A stretch of 64,000 nucleotides of DNA from Comamonas sp. 26 (GTDB lineage Bacteria > Pseudomonadota > Gammaproteobacteria > Burkholderiales > Burkholderiaceae_C), in the NCBI RefSeq assembly GCF_002754475.1, contig NZ_PEFL01000003.1, positions 124,001 to 188,000 on the forward strand. The letters are read 5' to 3'. The notes below the pieces were generated by a model. That model searched no databases. It was not told the origin of the DNA and saw nothing but the letters and a program-made list of their open reading frames with translations. The translations under genes and the position numbers were made by a program. Of the stretch, positions 17,537 through 26,376 are shown one piece after another. How positions within the stretch are numbered: the stretch's first letter is position 1; the number at the start of each line of letters is the position of its first letter.

Positions 17537-18049
17537 TCAGATTATTCCCACCATATAGAGGGCACTCTCTCCATAACTGGCCAAATGTTGCTGCTGCGCT
17601 GCACTTGCCACATTCTCGGCCTTATAGCCTTGACGTTCCCAGTAAAGCTGTGAGCCCTGCACCGACACCAGCGCCGTGCGCTGCACACCGCGCTCCCGGG
17701 CCTGCGTCTTGACTGCCTGCACCATGCGCTGCGCCAGCCCCTGGCCTGCAGCCACTGATGACACGGCCATATCGTGCAGATACAACACGCTGGCGTCTGC
17801 ATAGTCGGCAAAGTCACCGTTAAGCGGCGTAATGGCACCGGGGCGCGACCAATAGGCAGCCAGATAGGCCACCAGTTCGCCGCCCTGCTCAGCCGCCCAG
17901 GAGCAATGCCCCACGCCCTGCAAACGGCGCGCAAACACCTCGCCCGGCTCAGCAAAACCATCGCCATAGCACTGGGCCTGTATGCGCAGCACAGCATTCA
18001 CATCTGCCACGCCCAGCGCACGCAGCTGAATTGGCATCAACTCTGACAT
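17537..18049 (-). CDS. GNAT-family N-acetyltransferase
   Basis: 170 residues with the acetyl-CoA binding motif A around residues 94-110 (MAVSSVAAGQGLAQRMV, fitting the Q/R-x-x-G-x-G/A pattern) and a C-terminal LYWERQGYKAE motif B. The acceptor substrate is not predictable. It lies 26 bases upstream of the Nudix gene on the same strand and may share its transcript. Confidence 0.9.
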   Translation of the reverse strand: MSELMPIQLRALGVADVNAVLRIQAQCYGDGFAEPGEVFARRLQGVGHCSWAAEQGGELVAYLAAYWSRPGAITPLNGDFADYADASVLYLHDMAVSSVAAGQGLAQRMVQAVKTQARERGVQRTALVSVQGSQLYWERQGYKAENVASAAQQQHLASYGESALYMVGII

Positions 18050-18060
18050 TTCAAACTCTT

Positions 18061-18110
18061 AAATCAATAGCTACCAGCGCCTGTCAATAAAGGGCTAGAA
18101 GCCAATTTCA
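18061..18110 (+). repeat. Dispersed ATAGCTNCTAGCGC element, copy 2
   Basis: AATCAATAGCTACCAGCGCC followed after 12 bases by GGGCTAGAAGCCA, an imperfect inverted arrangement of the repeat described at 10861. It lies directly behind the GNAT start on the opposite side, in DNA poorer in G+C than the flanking genes. Confidence 0.5.
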
Positions 18111-18176
18111 CTTAAATTTACTATTGACAGCTTAGCAAGTCCCTCATGTCACTGTCTGGCGCAGGCACTATCATAA

Positions 18177-18191
18177 TGATAATGATTCTCA
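18177..18191. promoter_or_regulatory. Fur box
   Basis: TGATAATGATTCTCA matches the 7-1-7 Fur consensus TGATAAT-N-ATTATCA with one mismatch. The flanks add further overlapping NAT repeats (TCATAATGATAATGATT). It stands 56 bases before the DUF2061 start, so iron-responsive repression of that gene is likely. Confidence 0.8.
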
Positions 18192-18247
18192 ATTGGATTC
18201 AGCCTGCCTGAATCCATAACATCGAGCTATCGACTCAGGAAAATGCC

Positions 18248-18493
18248 ATGACACGTTTGATTCAGGCCATGCGCCAAAACAAGCTCACGCTGAGCAAAAC
18301 CATCAGCTACTACTTTATCCACATCACCGTGGCCGCCTGCGTGGCCTATGCCGTGACGGGGAACCTGCTGGCCTCGCTCACCCTCAGCCTGCTGGAGCCC
18401 ACGGTTCAGGCCTTTGCCTTTTTCTTCCATGAAAAAGCCTGGGAGCGCCGCCTGAAAAAACAGGAGCAGAAAGCGCTTGCTGCACAAGCCTAA
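18248..18493 (+). CDS. DUF2061 small membrane protein
   Basis: An 81-residue protein with the DUF2061 hallmarks: LTLSKTISYYFIHITVAACVA as the first helix, LLASLTLSLLEPTVQAFAFF as the second, then HEKAWER and a basic, Lys/Gln-rich tail. Biochemical function of the family is unknown. The upstream Fur box makes it a candidate low-iron-induced protein, which is not a standard annotation for this family. The AT-rich intergenic start region fits a dedicated promoter. Confidence 0.9.
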   Translation: MTRLIQAMRQNKLTLSKTISYYFIHITVAACVAYAVTGNLLASLTLSLLEPTVQAFAFFFHEKAWERRLKKQEQKALAAQA

Positions 18494-18834
18494 GCACATA
18501 AAAGGCCCTTATGAATACCAGCAACCCTGCCACTTTTACGCATTGGCTGCTGCAGTCACTGGCCACGCTGGGCGATTGCAACGGGCAGCTTGCCGACCTG
18601 TAGAAATCATGTGCACAAGCCTGCATTGAGCCTCTTGATAAATTAAGGATTCAGCTGGTTTCTTTCAAGTCTCTTATTGCAAGCCGCTGAAAATTTCTGA
18701 GTGCAGCTATCAGAAACAAGGCCTATCTGTGGATAACTATCGCACAAGCCTCTGCCAAGTAAGCGCCCATGGGTTTGCGGCTATTTCCCAAAGCCAGCAC
18801 GCGACCAACAATGCGAAGAACTCCAGGAGTTCCC
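18494..18834 (+). other. 341-base gap after the DUF2061 gene
   Basis: Apart from a possible 30-codon frame (18511-18603) I see no gene. A single perfect DnaA-box-like TGTGGATAA lies at 18728-18736. The last 20 bases hold the AGGAG site of the aminotransferase gene. Base composition is AT-richer than the flanks, as expected of promoter DNA. Confidence 0.5.
18511..18603 (+). CDS. Possible 30-residue small protein
   Basis: ATG to TAG frame encoding 30 residues beginning MNTSNPATFTHWLLQSLATL. It starts 17 bases after the DUF2061 stop, with AAGG 5 bases before the ATG, so it would fall in the same Fur-controlled transcript. Its middle is weakly amphipathic, and third positions are G/C-rich as in true genes. 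It could also be chance; no family is recognised. Confidence 0.3.
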   Translation: MNTSNPATFTHWLLQSLATLGDCNGQLADL

Positions 18835-20202
18835 ATGCAGCTTGCAGATACCCAGACTTCGGCATCCGCCACGCCTCATGATGCGCAGTGGCTGGCCGCC
18901 CACTGGATGCCCTTCACCGGCAACCGCGACTTCAAGGCCAAGCCGCGCATCATTACCGCCGCACAGGGCGCGTATTACACGGATGCCGACGGTCGCCGTA
19001 TATTTGATGGCCTCTCGGGCCTGTGGTGCAGCGGCCTGGGCCATGGCCGACGCGAGATTGCCGAGGCCATTGGCAAAGCAGCGCTGCAGCTGGATTACGC
19101 CCCGGCGTTTCAGTTTGGCCACCCTGCATCATTCGAGCTGGCCAATCGCATCATCAAGCTGATGCCCCAAAGCTCAAGCCACCGGCTAGAGCATGTGTTC
19201 TTCACCGGCTCGGGCTCAGAAGCCGCTGACACCTCGCTCAAAATGGCTCGCGCCTATTGGCGGGCCAAGGGCCAGGGCACAAAAACCAGGCTGATTGGCC
19301 GCGAAAAAGGCTACCACGGGGTGAACTTTGGCGGCATTTCCGTCGGCGGCATGGTGGGCAACCGCAAGACTTTTGGCCAAGGCATTGAGGCCGATCATCT
19401 GCCCCATACCCAGCCACCGCCGGGATCGTTTTACCAAGGCATGCCGCAGACGGATGGCAAGGCACTAGCCGAGCGCCTGCTGGATCTCATCGCCCTACAT
19501 GACGCCAGCAATATCGCCGCCGTGATTGTGGAGCCCATGTCCGGCTCTGGCGGCGTGGTGATTCCGCCCGCAGGCTATCTGCAGCGCCTGCGCGAGATCT
19601 GTACCCAGCACAGCATTTTGTTGATTTTTGATGAAGTCATCACCGGCTTTGGCCGTCTGGGTGCCATGACGGCAGCCGAAGCCTTTGGCGTGACGCCAGA
19701 CATCATGAACATCGCCAAACAAGTGACCAATGGCGCACAGCCGCTGGGTGCCTGCGTGGTGACGCCCGAGATTTACAACAGCTTCATGGCCGCAGGCGGT
19801 CCCGAGTACATGCTGGAGTTTGCCCATGGTTATACCTACAGCGCCCACCCCGTGGCCTGCGCCGCTGGCATTGCCTCGCTGGATTTACTGGAGAAAGAAG
19901 ACGGCCCGGGCCGCGTCAAGGCGCTGGCCCCGTTCTTTGAGCAGGCCGTGCACAGCCTCAAGGGCGCAAAGCATGTGCTGGATATTCGCAACATCGGCCT
20001 GGCTGCCGGGCTGACGATTGAGCCCTTGCCCGGCGAGCCCGCAAAGCGCCCCTACGAGATTGCGATGAAGTGCTGGGATGCCGGCTTTTACGTGCGCTAT
20101 GGCGGCGACACCATTCAACTGGCACCGCCCTTTATCAGCGAAAAAGCGGAGATTGAGCGCCTGATCAATGCCTTAGGCGATGCGCTGCAAACGACTGACT
20201 GA
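18835..20202 (+). CDS. Omega-amino acid--pyruvate aminotransferase, class III
   Basis: A 455-residue PLP enzyme. The ATG at 18835 has AGGAG 5 bases upstream; the longer frame to 18769 is rejected. Residues seen: GSGSEA (125-130) for phosphate contact, FDEV with D266, and the Schiff-base lysine K295 in AKQVTNG. MPFTGNRDFK near the start is typical of beta-alanine--pyruvate transaminases. It probably moves an amino group from beta-alanine or another omega-amine to pyruvate. Exact donor unproven. Confidence 0.92.
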   Translation: MQLADTQTSASATPHDAQWLAAHWMPFTGNRDFKAKPRIITAAQGAYYTDADGRRIFDGLSGLWCSGLGHGRREIAEAIGKAALQLDYAPAFQFGHPASFELANRIIKLMPQSSSHRLEHVFFTGSGSEAADTSLKMARAYWRAKGQGTKTRLIGREKGYHGVNFGGISVGGMVGNRKTFGQGIEADHLPHTQPPPGSFYQGMPQTDGKALAERLLDLIALHDASNIAAVIVEPMSGSGGVVIPPAGYLQRLREICTQHSILLIFDEVITGFGRLGAMTAAEAFGVTPDIMNIAKQVTNGAQPLGACVVTPEIYNSFMAAGGPEYMLEFAHGYTYSAHPVACAAGIASLDLLEKEDGPGRVKALAPFFEQAVHSLKGAKHVLDIRNIGLAAGLTIEPLPGEPAKRPYEIAMKCWDAGFYVRYGGDTIQLAPPFISEKAEIERLINALGDALQTTD

Positions 20203-20205
20203 AAT

Positions 20206-20258
20206 ATCAAATCAATAGCTTCTTGCGCTTATGAAATAAGCACGAGAAGTTATTTTCA
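20206..20258 (+). repeat. Dispersed element, copy 3
   Basis: ATCAATAGCTTCTTGCGCTT, then ATGA, then AATAAGCACGAGAAGTTATT: a degenerate palindromic pair of the 10861 repeat between the convergent aminotransferase and rsmA genes. The arms TAGCTTCTTGCGCTTAT and ATAAGCACGAGAAGTTA pair with a few mismatches, so it could terminate or protect both transcripts. Confidence 0.5.
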
Positions 20259-20265
20259 TCCTCAA

Positions 20266-21027
20266 TCAGGAAAGCTGTGCGGCAAGCGCTTCGTACTCCG
20301 CCACGGGTACTTCTTCCGCACGGCGCTGCACGTCGAACTCACCCGCGAAGCCCTTTTCTTCCAGCCACTTGCCCAGCGTATTACGCAAGATCTTGCGGCG
20401 CTGGCTGAAGGCCACACGCACCAGCTCTTCCAGTAGCTGGGGGTTGAGTTCCGCAGGCTTCTCACGCGGAATCATGCGCACCACGGCGCTATCGACCTTG
20501 GGCGGAGGGTTGAAGCTGCCCGGCGGCACAAACAGCACGTCTTCCATGGCGTAGCGCCACTGCAGCATGACCGACAGGCGGCCATAGGCGGAATTGCCCG
20601 CATCGGCCACCATGCGGTCAATCACCTCTTTTTGCAACATGAAGTGCTGGTCTTGCACCACATCCACCTGCTCCAGCAGATGGAACAAGATGGGGCTGGA
20701 GATGTTGTAGGGCAGGTTGCCCACCACGCGCAGCTTGGGCACGCCCAGACGCGCCGCCAGAGCTCGGAAATCGACCTTGAGCACGTCGGACTCGACCACA
20801 TCCAGATCGTCGCGCAAACGCAGACGGGCCGCTAGGTCACGATCAAGCTCGATCACGGTGAGCTTGCCCAGACGCTCGACCAGCGGCTGCGACAGCGCCA
20901 TGAGGCCGGGGCCGATTTCGACCATGGGCTGGCCCGCCTCGGGGTTGATGGCGTCAACAATGCTGTCGATGATGGCGCCATCCGTCAGGAAGTTCTGGCC
21001 AAAACGCTTGCGTGGAATATGTTTCAT
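20266..21027 (-). CDS. rsmA: 16S rRNA dimethyladenosine transferase RsmA (KsgA)
   Basis: A 253-residue SAM-dependent enzyme that dimethylates A1518 and A1519 of 16S rRNA late in 30S assembly. It opens with the family signature [10 protein letters not shown]. The SAM site is [14 protein letters not shown] near residues 36-49, and the catalytic NLPYN motif is near residue 103. It lies downstream of surA and lptD on the same strand, 103 bases behind surA. In many Proteobacteria pdxA sits between surA and rsmA; it is absent here. Confidence 0.97.
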   Translation of the reverse strand: MKHIPRKRFGQNFLTDGAIIDSIVDAINPEAGQPMVEIGPGLMALSQPLVERLGKLTVIELDRDLAARLRLRDDLDVVESDVLKVDFRALAARLGVPKLRVVGNLPYNISSPILFHLLEQVDVVQDQHFMLQKEVIDRMVADAGNSAYGRLSVMLQWRYAMEDVLFVPPGSFNPPPKVDSAVVRMIPREKPAELNPQLLEELVRVAFSQRRKILRNTLGKWLEEKGFAGEFDVQRRAEEVPVAEYEALAAQLS

Positions 21028-21130
21028 GAATGCGAAAGCGGTGCCTGAGCACCGCTTGAAAGCTGTGGGATTGTGAGTGCCCGATGCCGAATGATGACAT
21101 TAGCAGGCACTTCAAGTGAACTGCATGGGC

Positions 21131-22561
21131 TTATTGAGGTGGCTCGCGGTACTCAACAAAGGCCTTGCCTCGCAGCTCTTTGAGCCAGGTGTCATAGTCT
21201 TGTTCGGCCTTGCGCTCACGCACGACGTTACGCACCATTTCGCGCTGCTCGCGCTCGGTCAGCTTTTCCTGACGACGCTCGATCAACTGAATCAGGTGCA
21301 CGCCAAAGCGCGACACGACAGGGGCACTGATCTCGCCGGGCTGCAAGTTGTTGAGCACGCGCTCGAACTCCGGCACATACTGGCCGGGCGAAGACCAGCC
21401 CAGATCACCGCCATTGCGTGCGCTGCCATCCTTGGAGAACTCCTGCGCCAGTTGCTGGAAGGTCGCCTGACCCGCCTGCACGCGACGCTTGTAGTCTTCG
21501 AGGCGCTTTGCGGCCTGCGCTTCAGTCATGCCATCACCCACGGTCAACAGAATATGGCGTGCATGGTTTTGCGTGATGAAAGCGGCTGCAGCGCCGGCCT
21601 GCGACTTTTCCAGCACCTTGAGCACGTGAAAGCCCGCGCCGGAGCGAAACGGCCCCACTACAGTGCCCTTAGCGGCAGAGCCCACTTGCTGAACGAACAA
21701 CTCAGGATATTCGCTGACGGGGCGCATGCCCATGGCACCCCCGCCCTGACCATTAGGCACATCCGAGAATTCATGCACAGCAGCCACAAAGTCAGCGTTG
21801 CTGCGAGCGGCCTCTGCTGCTTTCTTGGCCTTGGCTTCACGCTCGGCGACCACCGCAGCGCTGGCGTTTTCAGGCACGGTGATCAGGATGTGACCCAAAT
21901 TGGCCATGGCACCCGCAGCAGCGGCATCGCCGGGGCGCTTTTGCTCCTTGAGATAGCGATCGATATCGGCTTCCGTGACCTTGACCTTGCCGTCCACATC
22001 ACGTTCACGCACGCGCTGCATCTGCATCTGGCCACTGATTTCAGCGCGGAACTGCGCCTCCGAAATGCCATCGGCCTTGAGGCGAGCCAGCAAACCGGCC
22101 ATGTCCGTATTGTTCTGGCGGGCCACATTGGCCACGGCCTGATCAACAGTCAGCTTGTCCACATTGATGCCGGTGTCCCGGGCTTCCTGCAACTGCACGC
22201 GCTCTACCACCAGACGCTCCAGCACCTGGCGAGCCAGCTCGCTCTGGGGCGGAAGCTGACCACCCTGCTCAGTCACGTTCTGCGCCACGCGCTCCATGCG
22301 CGCGCGTACTTCGTTGTTGGTGATGGGTTCAGAATTCACCACAGCCACGATGTAATCAGCCGAGCGAATACCGCTTGCTGCGGCCGGAGCCTGACGGGCC
22401 GAAGGCTTACCAGTGGCCTCCAGAGCACGCGAGAGCGACGCATCATTGCCAGCCTTGGCCTTGCCGGGAGTCTTCAGAGACTGAGCCTGCACACCGGCAG
22501 CCATCACAGCCAAAGCCATGGCCACAGCACATGCATTGGTTGTCTTGGAGAAAAAACGCAT
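21131..22561 (-). CDS. surA: Periplasmic chaperone/peptidyl-prolyl isomerase SurA
   Basis: A 476-residue periplasmic chaperone for outer-membrane proteins. A Sec signal peptide ends near VQAQS (about residue 27). The SurA N-terminal domain covers residues about 50-180 (DYIVAVVNSEPITNNEVRAR), followed by two parvulin domains (about 195-300 and 310-420; the second has NGGDLGWSSPGQYVPEFE). It starts 13 bases after lptD; SurA is needed for LptD folding, so the linkage is functional. Confidence 0.96.
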   Translation of the reverse strand: MRFFSKTTNACAVAMALAVMAAGVQAQSLKTPGKAKAGNDASLSRALEATGKPSARQAPAAASGIRSADYIVAVVNSEPITNNEVRARMERVAQNVTEQGGQLPPQSELARQVLERLVVERVQLQEARDTGINVDKLTVDQAVANVARQNNTDMAGLLARLKADGISEAQFRAEISGQMQMQRVRERDVDGKVKVTEADIDRYLKEQKRPGDAAAAGAMANLGHILITVPENASAAVVAEREAKAKKAAEAARSNADFVAAVHEFSDVPNGQGGGAMGMRPVSEYPELFVQQVGSAAKGTVVGPFRSGAGFHVLKVLEKSQAGAAAAFITQNHARHILLTVGDGMTEAQAAKRLEDYKRRVQAGQATFQQLAQEFSKDGSARNGGDLGWSSPGQYVPEFERVLNNLQPGEISAPVVSRFGVHLIQLIERRQEKLTEREQREMVRNVVRERKAEQDYDTWLKELRGKAFVEYREPPQ

Positions 22562-22574
22562 GAAAAAGCCTTGA

Positions 22575-24971
22575 TTAATCGTAATTGGTAAAGCGGCTGG
22601 GCGGAGTCACCGCCTCACGCAGATATTGGTAGCGCGGCACATTTTGCTTGAGACTTGTCGTGGGATCCGCACCAAAGCTCAGGCGCGAGAAGCCGACGAA
22701 CTCGACCTGGAACAGCAGACGCAGATTGGACTGGACGACCGAGCTTTGCAGGCGCTCCAGCACCACGCGGCCAATCCAGCAGCAGCCGTCGTATTCAAAA
22801 CCCACGACGGTATCGACCAGCTTGTTGTCCTTGATCGAGTAGTTCAGACGCCCCACGGCATACCAGCGGCCACCACCCTGACCCCGGCCTGCACCCAGAT
22901 CCTTGCCCTTGTCGCCCCAGAGATCATTGATGGGCCATTGCCAGCCCACATCCACCAGTTCACTGGAAGGCTTTCTGGTCTGCGTATCAAGCTGGGTACG
23001 GTAGCCAATATTGAAAGTACGGTAGTTACCAGGGCTGTAGCGCGCCGTGGCCGTGGTCCGAACCGTACGGCCAATGTCCTTGTTGTACTGGGTCGTGCCT
23101 TCCAGCGACCATTTATCGGTCCAGTTGAAGGCCGCACCCAGCAGAACATCAGACAATTTGCTGGTGGCCGCGACCTCTCCGGGCAGCAGCACGCGCTGAT
23201 CGGACAAACGCACACGCTGGGCAATCGCAAACTTGAGCTTTTCCGCACCACTTTCCGGGTCGATAAAGCGTGAAGTTGCCCCCAGTGTCAGCAAATGGTT
23301 GTCGGCGATACGGTCCTGCCCGACGTAATCATTCTCGGAAAAAATACTCGCAAAGTTGAAGTCACTGCGGCTGGTGTCATACAGCGGCAGCATGCTCTGG
23401 TTGCGGTATGGCGTGTAAGTGTAGAAAGCGCGTGGCTCAAAGGTCTGCAGCAAATTTTTGCCAAACCAGGCGGTGTCGCGCTCAAAAAACAGACCGCTGT
23501 CCAGACTGAAAGTCGGCAGCGTGCGATTAGCGCTCTTGCTGCCATCACTCATCAGCTGATCTGTCTGATACATCGCTGTATGCAGCAATACCTTGGGTGT
23601 AATGAAGGCACCGGGCGACAAGAAGGGCCGGCTCAGCTGAGCCTGTACATAGCTGCGCTGACCGTTATTTCCGACTTGCCCAGCAATCGGCCGGATCAAC
23701 TCAAAGCGAGTCGTATCTGCCACCAGCGTGAAATCCAGCCCATGCGGCAGGTCCAGCGGTGTGTAGCGGTACTGCAGCTGCGGCACCATGCTGTAGGGCG
23801 GCGCAATCGGCGATGTCAAATCCTGCTGCACCTGATAGCGCAGCACATTCAGGCTCAACACACCGTCGCCCTTGGCCCAGCTCAGATTGGCAGTGCTGGG
23901 CAGCAGGCGCTGGCGCAATGCCACGGGAGCTAGGCGGAAGTCACGCCAGTAATCGCCGTCGCTGACACGGTTCAGGTTCATGCTCAGACCCAGCCCACCC
24001 ACAGGCGTGTCAAAGCTCGTGCGATGCTGCCACGAATAGCCCCAGCGATCCCGATTTCGCAAGTTGTCGCCGGGCATGTAGCTGGCATAGGTCTCGCCGG
24101 AGTAACCTGGCTCCAGATAGCGAAATTGCCCCGTCAGATTCACGCCGCGCTTGGTCATCAGCGTGGGAACGATGGTCATGTCGCGGTTGGGCGCGATATT
24201 CCAGTAATAAGGCTGCGAATATTCGATACCGCCCAGCTTGTCCATGCCAATCATGGGTGGCAGCAAACCAGACTTGCGCTTGTCCGATAACGGAAAGCTC
24301 ATGCGCGGCACAGGCAGAACGGTCACGCCCTTGAACTGCAACCGAGCTCCTTCAGCCACACCCACTTCTTCGGCCATGTCCAGATGAATGACCTTGGCCT
24401 TGAGCATCCAGCTCGGCTCCCAGCTGGCTTCGTCATCGCGCTGACAGGTGGTGTAAGTGGCATCGTGAACAATCGAGTGGTCTTTATCGACAAAATCCAC
24501 CCGCGACGATTCGCCATGACCACCATTGGCCAGAAAACGATAGTTGGCGTTATCAAACTGGCCCTTGAAGGCATCAACCTGTAAATCCAGCGCCGTGCCC
24601 TCGTAGACATTGCCGCCTTGATTGATATGGACCGAGCCCACGGCCTTGACCTTGTCGTCCGGAACACCATAGTCCAGCTTCTCAGCGCGAATCGAGGTAT
24701 CGCCACGGCGCAGTTCAGCATCGCCATGTACCGAGGCCTTGATATCGGGCTGGCCAGACAGGCTGTCACCCTTGAGATAGACCGGCTGCTGGTCGCGTAC
24801 GTCCTGCGGATAGCTTTCCTGCAACAGGCTGCTGGATTTGAGTTCCAGCGTCGGCAGTGCGTCACCGACGCTGGGCGCGGACGACTCAGCCGGTGCCGCA
24901 GGCTGCGCATACGCCTGCATGCCCGTGCCGGCCCATGCCAGTGCCACAGCCCATGCCAGAGGGCGAATCAC
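22575..24971 (-). CDS. lptD: LPS-assembly outer-membrane protein LptD
   Basis: About 798 residues; inserts lipopolysaccharide into the outer membrane with LptE. A signal peptide (IRPLAWAVALAWAGTG, cleavage near MQAYA) is followed by an OstA-like domain (about residues 80-190) and a large beta-barrel. Cysteines are few: one in TTCQRD and a CC pair in DGCCWIG. The GTG at 24971 has GGAGG 10 bases upstream and places the signal peptide correctly. The frame is open to a TTG at 25094, so a longer N-terminus (GTG 25049 or TTG 25094) remains possible. Divergent from the AmgK-like gene. Confidence 0.94.
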   Translation of the reverse strand: MIRPLAWAVALAWAGTGMQAYAQPAAPAESSAPSVGDALPTLELKSSSLLQESYPQDVRDQQPVYLKGDSLSGQPDIKASVHGDAELRRGDTSIRAEKLDYGVPDDKVKAVGSVHINQGGNVYEGTALDLQVDAFKGQFDNANYRFLANGGHGESSRVDFVDKDHSIVHDATYTTCQRDDEASWEPSWMLKAKVIHLDMAEEVGVAEGARLQFKGVTVLPVPRMSFPLSDKRKSGLLPPMIGMDKLGGIEYSQPYYWNIAPNRDMTIVPTLMTKRGVNLTGQFRYLEPGYSGETYASYMPGDNLRNRDRWGYSWQHRTSFDTPVGGLGLSMNLNRVSDGDYWRDFRLAPVALRQRLLPSTANLSWAKGDGVLSLNVLRYQVQQDLTSPIAPPYSMVPQLQYRYTPLDLPHGLDFTLVADTTRFELIRPIAGQVGNNGQRSYVQAQLSRPFLSPGAFITPKVLLHTAMYQTDQLMSDGSKSANRTLPTFSLDSGLFFERDTAWFGKNLLQTFEPRAFYTYTPYRNQSMLPLYDTSRSDFNFASIFSENDYVGQDRIADNHLLTLGATSRFIDPESGAEKLKFAIAQRVRLSDQRVLLPGEVAATSKLSDVLLGAAFNWTDKWSLEGTTQYNKDIGRTVRTTATARYSPGNYRTFNIGYRTQLDTQTRKPSSELVDVGWQWPINDLWGDKGKDLGAGRGQGGGRWYAVGRLNYSIKDNKLVDTVVGFEYDGCCWIGRVVLERLQSSVVQSNLRLLFQVEFVGFSRLSFGADPTTSLKQNVPRYQYLREAVTPPSRFTNYD

Positions 24972-25163
24972 CGGCCGAGTGCCTCCCACGCGCGTCAAAC
25001 GAGCGGAGCTGGCGGGTTGAAAATCTCGTGGATGGGATGGGGATTGCACGATGATCAAAAGCGTCAAAAGCGCGCATGCGCAGGCATACGTCAACAGAAA
25101 ACCGAGAGCCTAGCACCACTGTCCGAAGACGGGTTGGCATCGGTTTGTAAAATCCGATTATCC

Positions 25164-26270
25164 ATGACCGCTTCAATCACCCCCACAGACGGCGTTGCCT
25201 GGGCAGATTCTGCCCGCCACGCTGCTTTCGACGCCTGGCTGGCTCCGCTCGCTGCAAAGCACCAGGTGCTTCCTACAACTCTGCGCCCCGCCTCGGCCGA
25301 TGCGAGCTTTCGCCGCTATCTGCGGCTGGATCGCGCCGATGGCAGCAGCCTGATTATCATGGACGCCCCCCCTGACAAGGAAGACTGCGCGCCGTTCGTC
25401 AAGGTGCAAGGCCTGATGGCTCAGGCCGGTCTGTGCGTGCCCCAAATTCTGGAATGGGATGCCGTCAATGGCTTCATGTTGCTCAACGACCTGGGCAGCC
25501 AGACCGTCATCGAAGCACTGAACCCCGAAAAGCCCCAGGACGCCGAAGGCTGGTATCGCTCTGCCCTTGAGACCTTGCTGGACTGGCAACTGGCCTCCAA
25601 GGCCGGCAATACAGGCAATCTGCCGATTTACAATGAGGCCCTGCTGCGCCGCGAGCTGCAGTTGTTTCCCGATTGGTACATTGGCCAGCACCGCAAGTTC
25701 ACGCTGGACGACAAGCAGCAGGCCTTGATAAGCAAGACCTTCGACCAGATCGTCGCCCACAACCTGCAAGCGCCCAGCGTCTATGTGCACCGTGATTTCA
25801 TGATGCGCAACCTGATGCAGCCTGTGACCAGCGGCGCACCCCTGGGTGTGCTGGACTTTCAGGACGCGGTCTACGGCCCCATCACTTATGACATTGCCAG
25901 CTTGCTGCGCGATGCTTTCATCAGCTGGGAAGAAGACTTCATCATCGACATCACCATCCGCTACTGGGAAAAGGCCCGCAAGGCGGGCCTCGTCGGCGCC
26001 AACAGTGCCAGCGGCTGGGGTGATGACTTTGGAGAGTTCTACCGCGGCGTGGAATGGATGGGTCTGCAGCGCCACCTGAAAGTGGCCGGCATCTTTGCCC
26101 GACTCACGCTGCGCGACGGCAAGCCTAAATATCTGGCCGATGCACCGCGTTTCATCCACTACATCCGCACCACCTGCGATCGCTACCGCGCTCTGGGCCC
26201 ATTCCTCAAGTTGATCGATGAGATCGAGGGAATCCAGACTCAGGTGGGCTATGCCTACGGCCGGATGTAA
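25164..26270 (+). CDS. amgK: AmgK-like aminoglycoside-phosphotransferase-family sugar kinase
   Basis: A 368-residue kinase of the APH family. The catalytic loop is HRDFMMRN (H209, D211) and the metal-binding motif DFQDA (D231). In Pseudomonas, AmgK phosphorylates the anomeric carbon of N-acetylmuramate and N-acetylglucosamine for peptidoglycan recycling and lies divergent from lptD, exactly as here. The usual partner murU is not downstream; rsmE follows instead. The frame is open far upstream, inside lptD, but the ATG at 25164 is the only plausible start. Symbol assigned by family and context. Confidence 0.82.
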   Translation: MTASITPTDGVAWADSARHAAFDAWLAPLAAKHQVLPTTLRPASADASFRRYLRLDRADGSSLIIMDAPPDKEDCAPFVKVQGLMAQAGLCVPQILEWDAVNGFMLLNDLGSQTVIEALNPEKPQDAEGWYRSALETLLDWQLASKAGNTGNLPIYNEALLRRELQLFPDWYIGQHRKFTLDDKQQALISKTFDQIVAHNLQAPSVYVHRDFMMRNLMQPVTSGAPLGVLDFQDAVYGPITYDIASLLRDAFISWEEDFIIDITIRYWEKARKAGLVGANSASGWGDDFGEFYRGVEWMGLQRHLKVAGIFARLTLRDGKPKYLADAPRFIHYIRTTCDRYRALGPFLKLIDEIEGIQTQVGYAYGRM

Positions 26271-26280
26271 GCAACATAAA

Positions 26281-26302
26281 ACAATAGCGGCTAGCGTTTT
26301 TT
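26281..26302 (+). repeat. Dispersed element, copy 4
   Basis: ACAATAGCGGCTAGCGTTTT, a single arm of the ATAGCTGCTAGCGCTT repeat, 11 bases behind the AmgK-like stop. Confidence 0.5.
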
Positions 26303-26376
26303 GAGTATGAATTTCAGTATCAAAAAGGTCTGAGGTCATTGTTCAAAGAGCGCAAGCCGCTTCACTTTTGAAGAAC

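Noticed and set aside
18728..18736. Perfect DnaA-box-like TGTGGATAA
   Set aside because: Single site with no cluster, no AT-rich unwinding region and no dnaA or dnaN nearby, so not an origin.
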